Source: Pontederia crassipes
Taxonomy: Eukaryota; Streptophyta; Magnoliopsida; Commelinales; Pontederiaceae
Assembly (NCBI GenBank): GCA_030549335.1
Contig: CM060193.1
Coordinates: forward strand, 64,581,646-64,645,645
DNA: 64,000 bases
Reading direction: 5' to 3'
Under the pieces are notes generated by a model that saw nothing but the letters and a program-made list of their open reading frames with translations, was not told where the DNA came from and ran no database searches. Made by a program: the position numbers and the translations under genes. Positions within the stretch are counted from its first letter, which is position 1. Every line of letters begins with the position of its first letter. Positions 59,823 through 64,000 of this stretch are shown piece by piece.

Positions 59823-61948
59823 TCCTTTTACAATAAAAAAAAGAACTTAGCAAGAACACATATATGGTGTCTGAAAATGACAAGCAAATTTAAATTCTAG
59901 TATGACCTTTGGTAAGAAAAAAATCATGAAAAAATGCCTTGCATATTTTATAATTTTAAAATGTTTAAATAAAGAATGAACATGCAATATAATCAATGCA
60001 GAGGCCTCAAGGAAGATATCTAGGGACGGAAGAAGTTTTCTACATCAACATGCTTTGATTATTGATTTTCGATCCACTAATTTGTTCACGATTCTCAAAT
60101 AAAATGAATCATAGACCTCTAAGAAAATAAAAATGCTTTATTTGCAGTTTTGTGTCCCATCTTGCGGTAGTAGAGAGACTATGAACATAGCATTCAACTT
60201 ATCCTCAAACCATGATTCTTAGACACCAAAGCAACTCAGTTGTTAATCTTGTATCAGTGAATAAAATGTTCCTAAACCAAAGGGAAAACACTGCTTTGGA
60301 AAATGAAAGAAGAACTAGCACAATCAAGTACTCTGTATCTCCATTGGAGGATGGAGATGAAATCAAAGTCATGACCCTGAAAATCTGACATGACTAATCC
60401 GTCGTGTTTGATAAATCCTTTGTTGCCTAACTCTGACAAAGGGAAACAAAAGAAATGAGGTTTTTTTAGAAGGCAAACAATTGAGGAATTGCGTGAGGAA
60501 AAGGAAAACAAAAATGTTGTCTGGTATCAGGAATTAAGTTTCACATCACATAATTGAGTCTTGAAACTATAAACATTTTCCTCATACAAGCAACATTACA
60601 ATACGAAAATGAATTCATCATTTCTCACAGAAAAATTGAGAGTTCTTGAAATCAAATATATTACCAACCTTTCAGAAAAGAGAATAAGCTTAACAATCTT
60701 AGTATCTTCTCAATCTATTCAATTGAATGCACGAAAAGGTGGTAATATATCAAATGATATAGGACGTTAACTTTAAAGCTCAAATATATATTTTATTCAC
60801 TGGGTCAATCTCAAAATTGCAACAAGTACATAAGAGGACAACTAAAAGACAGGTGTTAGTAGACAAGATTTCAAGACTGGTAAATCCAGCTGACAAGGAA
60901 CATCCAACATAAGCTTCATGTAAAAGGATTCAATAGGAATTTCAAGATATTAACTTGGATATCGGCTGCTTATCCACAAATAACAAAGCATTTCCATCCA
61001 TACTTGCATGTGTCAATTTATAGACTAATTGGAATATTTCATGTATTCTCAACATACCTGATTATAAACCTTGATGTAAATTATTTGTTATTGTCTAGCA
61101 CGTACGAATTAAACATATTCTTCATGTGAAATATATAGTTCACTGCACACAGGAGTCAATCACAAAAGTAAGCATTTTTTCGATTGACACCACAGTATCC
61201 AGAGTGCTAGATACAAAGGTAAGCCTATTTACGATTATTGGTTATACAATATTGGCATATCCGCACAAGGTAACTTACATAATGCAACTCACAAGTTGGT
61301 TTACACAAAAATTGAACCTATGTACATGCAAGCATATATTACATATGTTCTGTTTCAAAACTGGTGGGAGTAAGATATTCAACCTCCTTTCTAGTTTCTA
61401 CCTTCTACAGCTTTCTCTGACGTTACAAGTGGATTTCATGGTGTACCAACATCAGTGTCTATTGAATTTTCAAAACTGATAAACTTTCAATGCAAGAACA
61501 ATAATTGCGAAAAAGAGGAAGGGGCCAAAGTTTCCAATCTCCAAGGAATACTATCCATGTCCACAAGGACTACATGGTTGCGCATCACATTACGTCCTTC
61601 TCATGGCATGAGTTTCCAACGCTACAAGATCCATCTCCTATCACATTAGGGTTTGTAAACGAAGGAAAAATAAAATAAAAAAAGGTACAGTGAAGGTTCG
61701 CAAAACATACGAGCACTGCTCTAACTAATCTTACAGATTGCTTAATTAGCTCTTTCCATCCTTTGATCAAACGCCTTATACCCATTACTTCAGGAAAAAA
61801 AATGGACAACCATGCAATTGCTTCACTGCTGCCTACTCAACTGGTAAGAATCACCTCCACGGCAATTAGAAACGATTCTTTCTTTCAGGAAAGAATCCAA
61901 CAAGAAATATGAGCAGCTCATGCAAATATTGCAAAGAGATTAACTTAC
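59823..61948. other. possible intron/exon region of a minus-strand gene; no exon assigned
   Basis: The sequence is less AT-rich and less repetitive than most of the window, as expected of gene-body DNA downstream of the small exon at 61949-61984. Donor/acceptor-like words are present on the minus strand (for example a GTAAGA at about 61733), but no frame joins the first exon without an immediate stop and no protein family could be recognised. Confidence 0.3.
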
Positions 61949-61984
61949 CTGTTCACGAACAAGTTGATTTGGAGATCGAAACAT
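61949..61984 (-). CDS. probable first coding exon of an unrecognised gene
   Basis: On the minus strand, ATG (61982-61984) opens 12 codons, MFRSPNQLVREQ, ending CAG before a consensus donor GTAAGTTAAT (phase 0). The leader is C/T-rich and the region behind it has a housekeeping-type promoter. The short peptide matches no family that can be named from memory. Downstream exons would lie to the left. An alternative is a chance ATG near a splice-like word, but start, donor, leader and promoter in the right order make a real gene more likely. Confidence 0.45.
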
Positions 61985-62094
61985 CTTGATCGGAAAAAAA
62001 AGGGGAAAGCAGGAAAAAAAAAAAGAGGGGGAAGGTAAATTAACCTCCTCAACACCCAAAAAAGACGGATTTGAGATGGAATTTGGGCGCGCAA

Positions 62095-62215
62095 ACAACA
62101 GAACAAAACACGACTAATGGGCTTTCCATGATGAGCCCAATATCATCGTAAACGAGCCCAAAGCGGGCCACAGTTGAGAAGTTGGCTTGCAGTTCTTAGA
62201 AGGCCCAATGCGATT
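62095..62215 (-). promoter_or_regulatory. GGCCCA/GCCCA-rich promoter of the minus-strand gene
   Basis: Site II-type words (TGGGCT, GAGCCCAA twice, GCGGGCCAC, AAGGCCCAATG) cluster 110-230 bp upstream of the ATG at 61984. Such clusters bind TCP factors and mark constitutive or growth-linked plant genes. No clear TATA box is seen. Confidence 0.45.
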
Positions 62216-62531
62216 TAGGTGTAAGCAACAAGATAATTTCTTTTTTTTATTAGAAAGAGAAGGTTCATGTAAAAAAATAAATAAATGAACACATAAGATA
62301 TATTAGTGTAAATTAAACAGTTCATGCCATGTTCCCTAAGATACTTAAATTGACCTTGAAGTATCTCCGGAAGCTTAATGTTTTTGCAACAATATACCAG
62401 TACACATCAAGGGTTTATTGTTTCATTTTTTCATTTTTTTTTAAACCTCACAATGGTACGTATTTTTTTACAGATTTTAAAATATCTATGAAGCAAGATG
62501 CTTCACATGAACTATGTCAAACACTTATACA

Positions 62532-62578
<47 letters not shown>

Positions 62579-64000
62579 ATGTGTCTTGAATTATGTACCT
62601 TCTACCCAAATTTCTGAAAGAAAAAAATGAGAAAAAGGAAAAATGAGAATATGTGACGGAAGCGGAGGCCTTGGTTTTTATATGATGTACTCTTTTTTTG
62701 GACCTTTATATATGAGGGTTAGGATTTTATATGATGTACTTTTTTTTTTGCTCATGGTGAAATTCTTCTGACGGCGGCCCCCTTTGCTCGTGGATATTTC
62801 TCTCTTATTCACATTGATCAAGAAGGTTTTACAACGTTAAATCTCTGTGTTCATCTTCTCTTTCTTTCGTTGTTTTCATTGTTCATCGATCCTCGATGTT
62901 TTATCACCAACAATATAGAAGCATATATTATGTATAGTTTTATTCTGTCAATCATCATATTAGAATTTTTGTACGAGAGAAATCATACAACAAATAATGA
63001 ATCGAGAATTTAAAGCGACGCAAAATTTTATTACATAAAAAGTAGAAGGATTTATAATAATTCATATTCCTATAAAGTTTATATAGACACTCCTTTTACA
63101 AATAATAATAATTATAGACCGATTAGGAGTCTGCATTAATCTCTACAAAATATTATACCGCTCTCGTGACAAGAAAAAATAAATCAATTTCAAATCAAAA
63201 ATAGAATTCATTAATGTTTTGACGAGGACGTCTTTTATTTCGAAGTATTTTGAGGACTAGATGAATTTTCAAGATATTAAAACTTTGCTTTCAAAATACA
63301 TGTGATATGGGTTTTGATGGAGAGAGACTCAAACTCCATACTCCATGTAGGCCACACATCAACATGATGATCATGCACGGCGTTGCTTATTCTCTTTATA
63401 TATTGTGAATTTGATTATTTGCTCAAACATGTAGGCTTACCAAACGGCTAAAACAAATCTAAAACTTAGTTGTCGGATCATAATTCCATCACATATATAT
63501 GTATATGATCAATCCCTTATCGTACTTGATCCTAGAACCAACAACAACGTCCTTACTCAATTATTTCAAATCATGTGCAAGTTTTCAACATCTGTCTACT
63601 TATATGACAAAGTTGCAGGCTTAACTAAAACTAAATAATGTATAGCACTTTTCTTTTGGTCTTCCCAATTATTGTCCATGCATCTTAAAACTGGCTTTCA
63701 TTAGATATATTTAACAAATACACATGACCTTTTGTTTGGCATGTGCCCGTAGCACAGTGTGATTCGTGTTGGCTCAAAAATGTCACTTAGCATGGTCAGC
63801 CCTTGTGCTTAATTAATTTAGTGGCGTGCACATGTTTGTTATAACGAATACAAGTACGTAATCTAACCACCATACTAATTAGAATAATCTCTATATAGAG
63901 TCCAAATTACGACATGCATCTTTTATATACTTTTGCTTGGCTCACAAGGACAAGATGTACTGAATTCCTAATTAATTTCGACTTAATAAAGCGACATCGG
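62216..64000. other. AT-rich intergenic region
   Basis: Contains a (TA)n tract at 62535-62574 and poly-T/poly-A runs. No coding or mobile element signature was recognised. The final 300 bp have promoter-like words (TTTATATAC) of no special weight. Confidence 0.45.
62535..62574. repeat. (TA)n microsatellite
   Basis: About 20 uninterrupted AT units. Confidence 0.95.

Noticed and set aside
61126..61479. 117-codon + strand frame
   Set aside because: Irregular Cys/Leu/Phe-rich composition, no motif, no promoter; likely chance in AT-rich DNA.

Overview
The window is nuclear DNA of a flowering plant. Transposon-rich, AT-rich intergenic DNA surrounds a few GC-rich exons, and there are plant-specific repeats: Ty1/copia and Ty3/gypsy LTR elements, an En/Spm (CACTA) element, MITEs, and nuclear copies of mitochondrial and plastid DNA. 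The GC-rich coding exons in AT-rich surroundings suggest a monocot; this is inference and the species is not identified.

Host genes are sparse. (1) 8357-8779 (-): first exon of a serine (S28) Pro-Xaa carboxypeptidase, directly beside a decayed CACTA element at 3892-about 8290. (2) 17995-18947 (+): a frameshifted short-chain dehydrogenase/reductase (SDR). (3) 37801-38771 (+): its intact two-exon paralogue, 279 aa, with complete NAD-binding and catalytic motifs. (4) 54281-55159 (+): an intronless, apparently intact CAF1-type deadenylase, 292 aa. (5) 61949-61984 (-): a probable 12-codon first exon of an unrecognised gene behind a GGCCCA-rich promoter. Pieces of organelle 26S/23S rDNA lie upstream of both SDR copies, with plastid atpA beside the second; the two rDNA pieces are neighbouring parts of the rRNA gene.

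Most of the rest is retrotransposon. A degraded SIRE-like copia element (19615-29068) has both LTRs, gag with two zinc knuckles, pol, and an extra sense-strand ORF after pol; part of its pol is replaced by GC-rich DNA with a DUF4283-like peptide. A related antisense copia (32676-34839) is interrupted by an LTR of another family. That other family is Athila/Tat-like, non-autonomous and present three times: a solo LTR at 691-2452, a 5' end at about 30430-32675, and a complete element at 43712-51421 (target duplication ACATA, tRNA-Asp primer site, polypurine tract). The complete copy carries a coiled-coil ORF where gag-pol would be expected and many copies of a CACGGCCCGTG-type palindrome. A TNT/Tork-like copia (57111-59817, target duplication CAACT) has lost everything from the integrase to the middle of its 3' LTR. 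Smaller elements are a Mutator-type MITE (9600-10122, 9-bp duplication), a MITE flanked by TTAA (17172-17471), and a GC-rich element with inverted ends (39071-39932).

No operon, CRISPR array or microbial-type system is present. The stretches called intergenic were read by eye for splice signals and familiar protein motifs only, so weakly conserved exons could have been missed.
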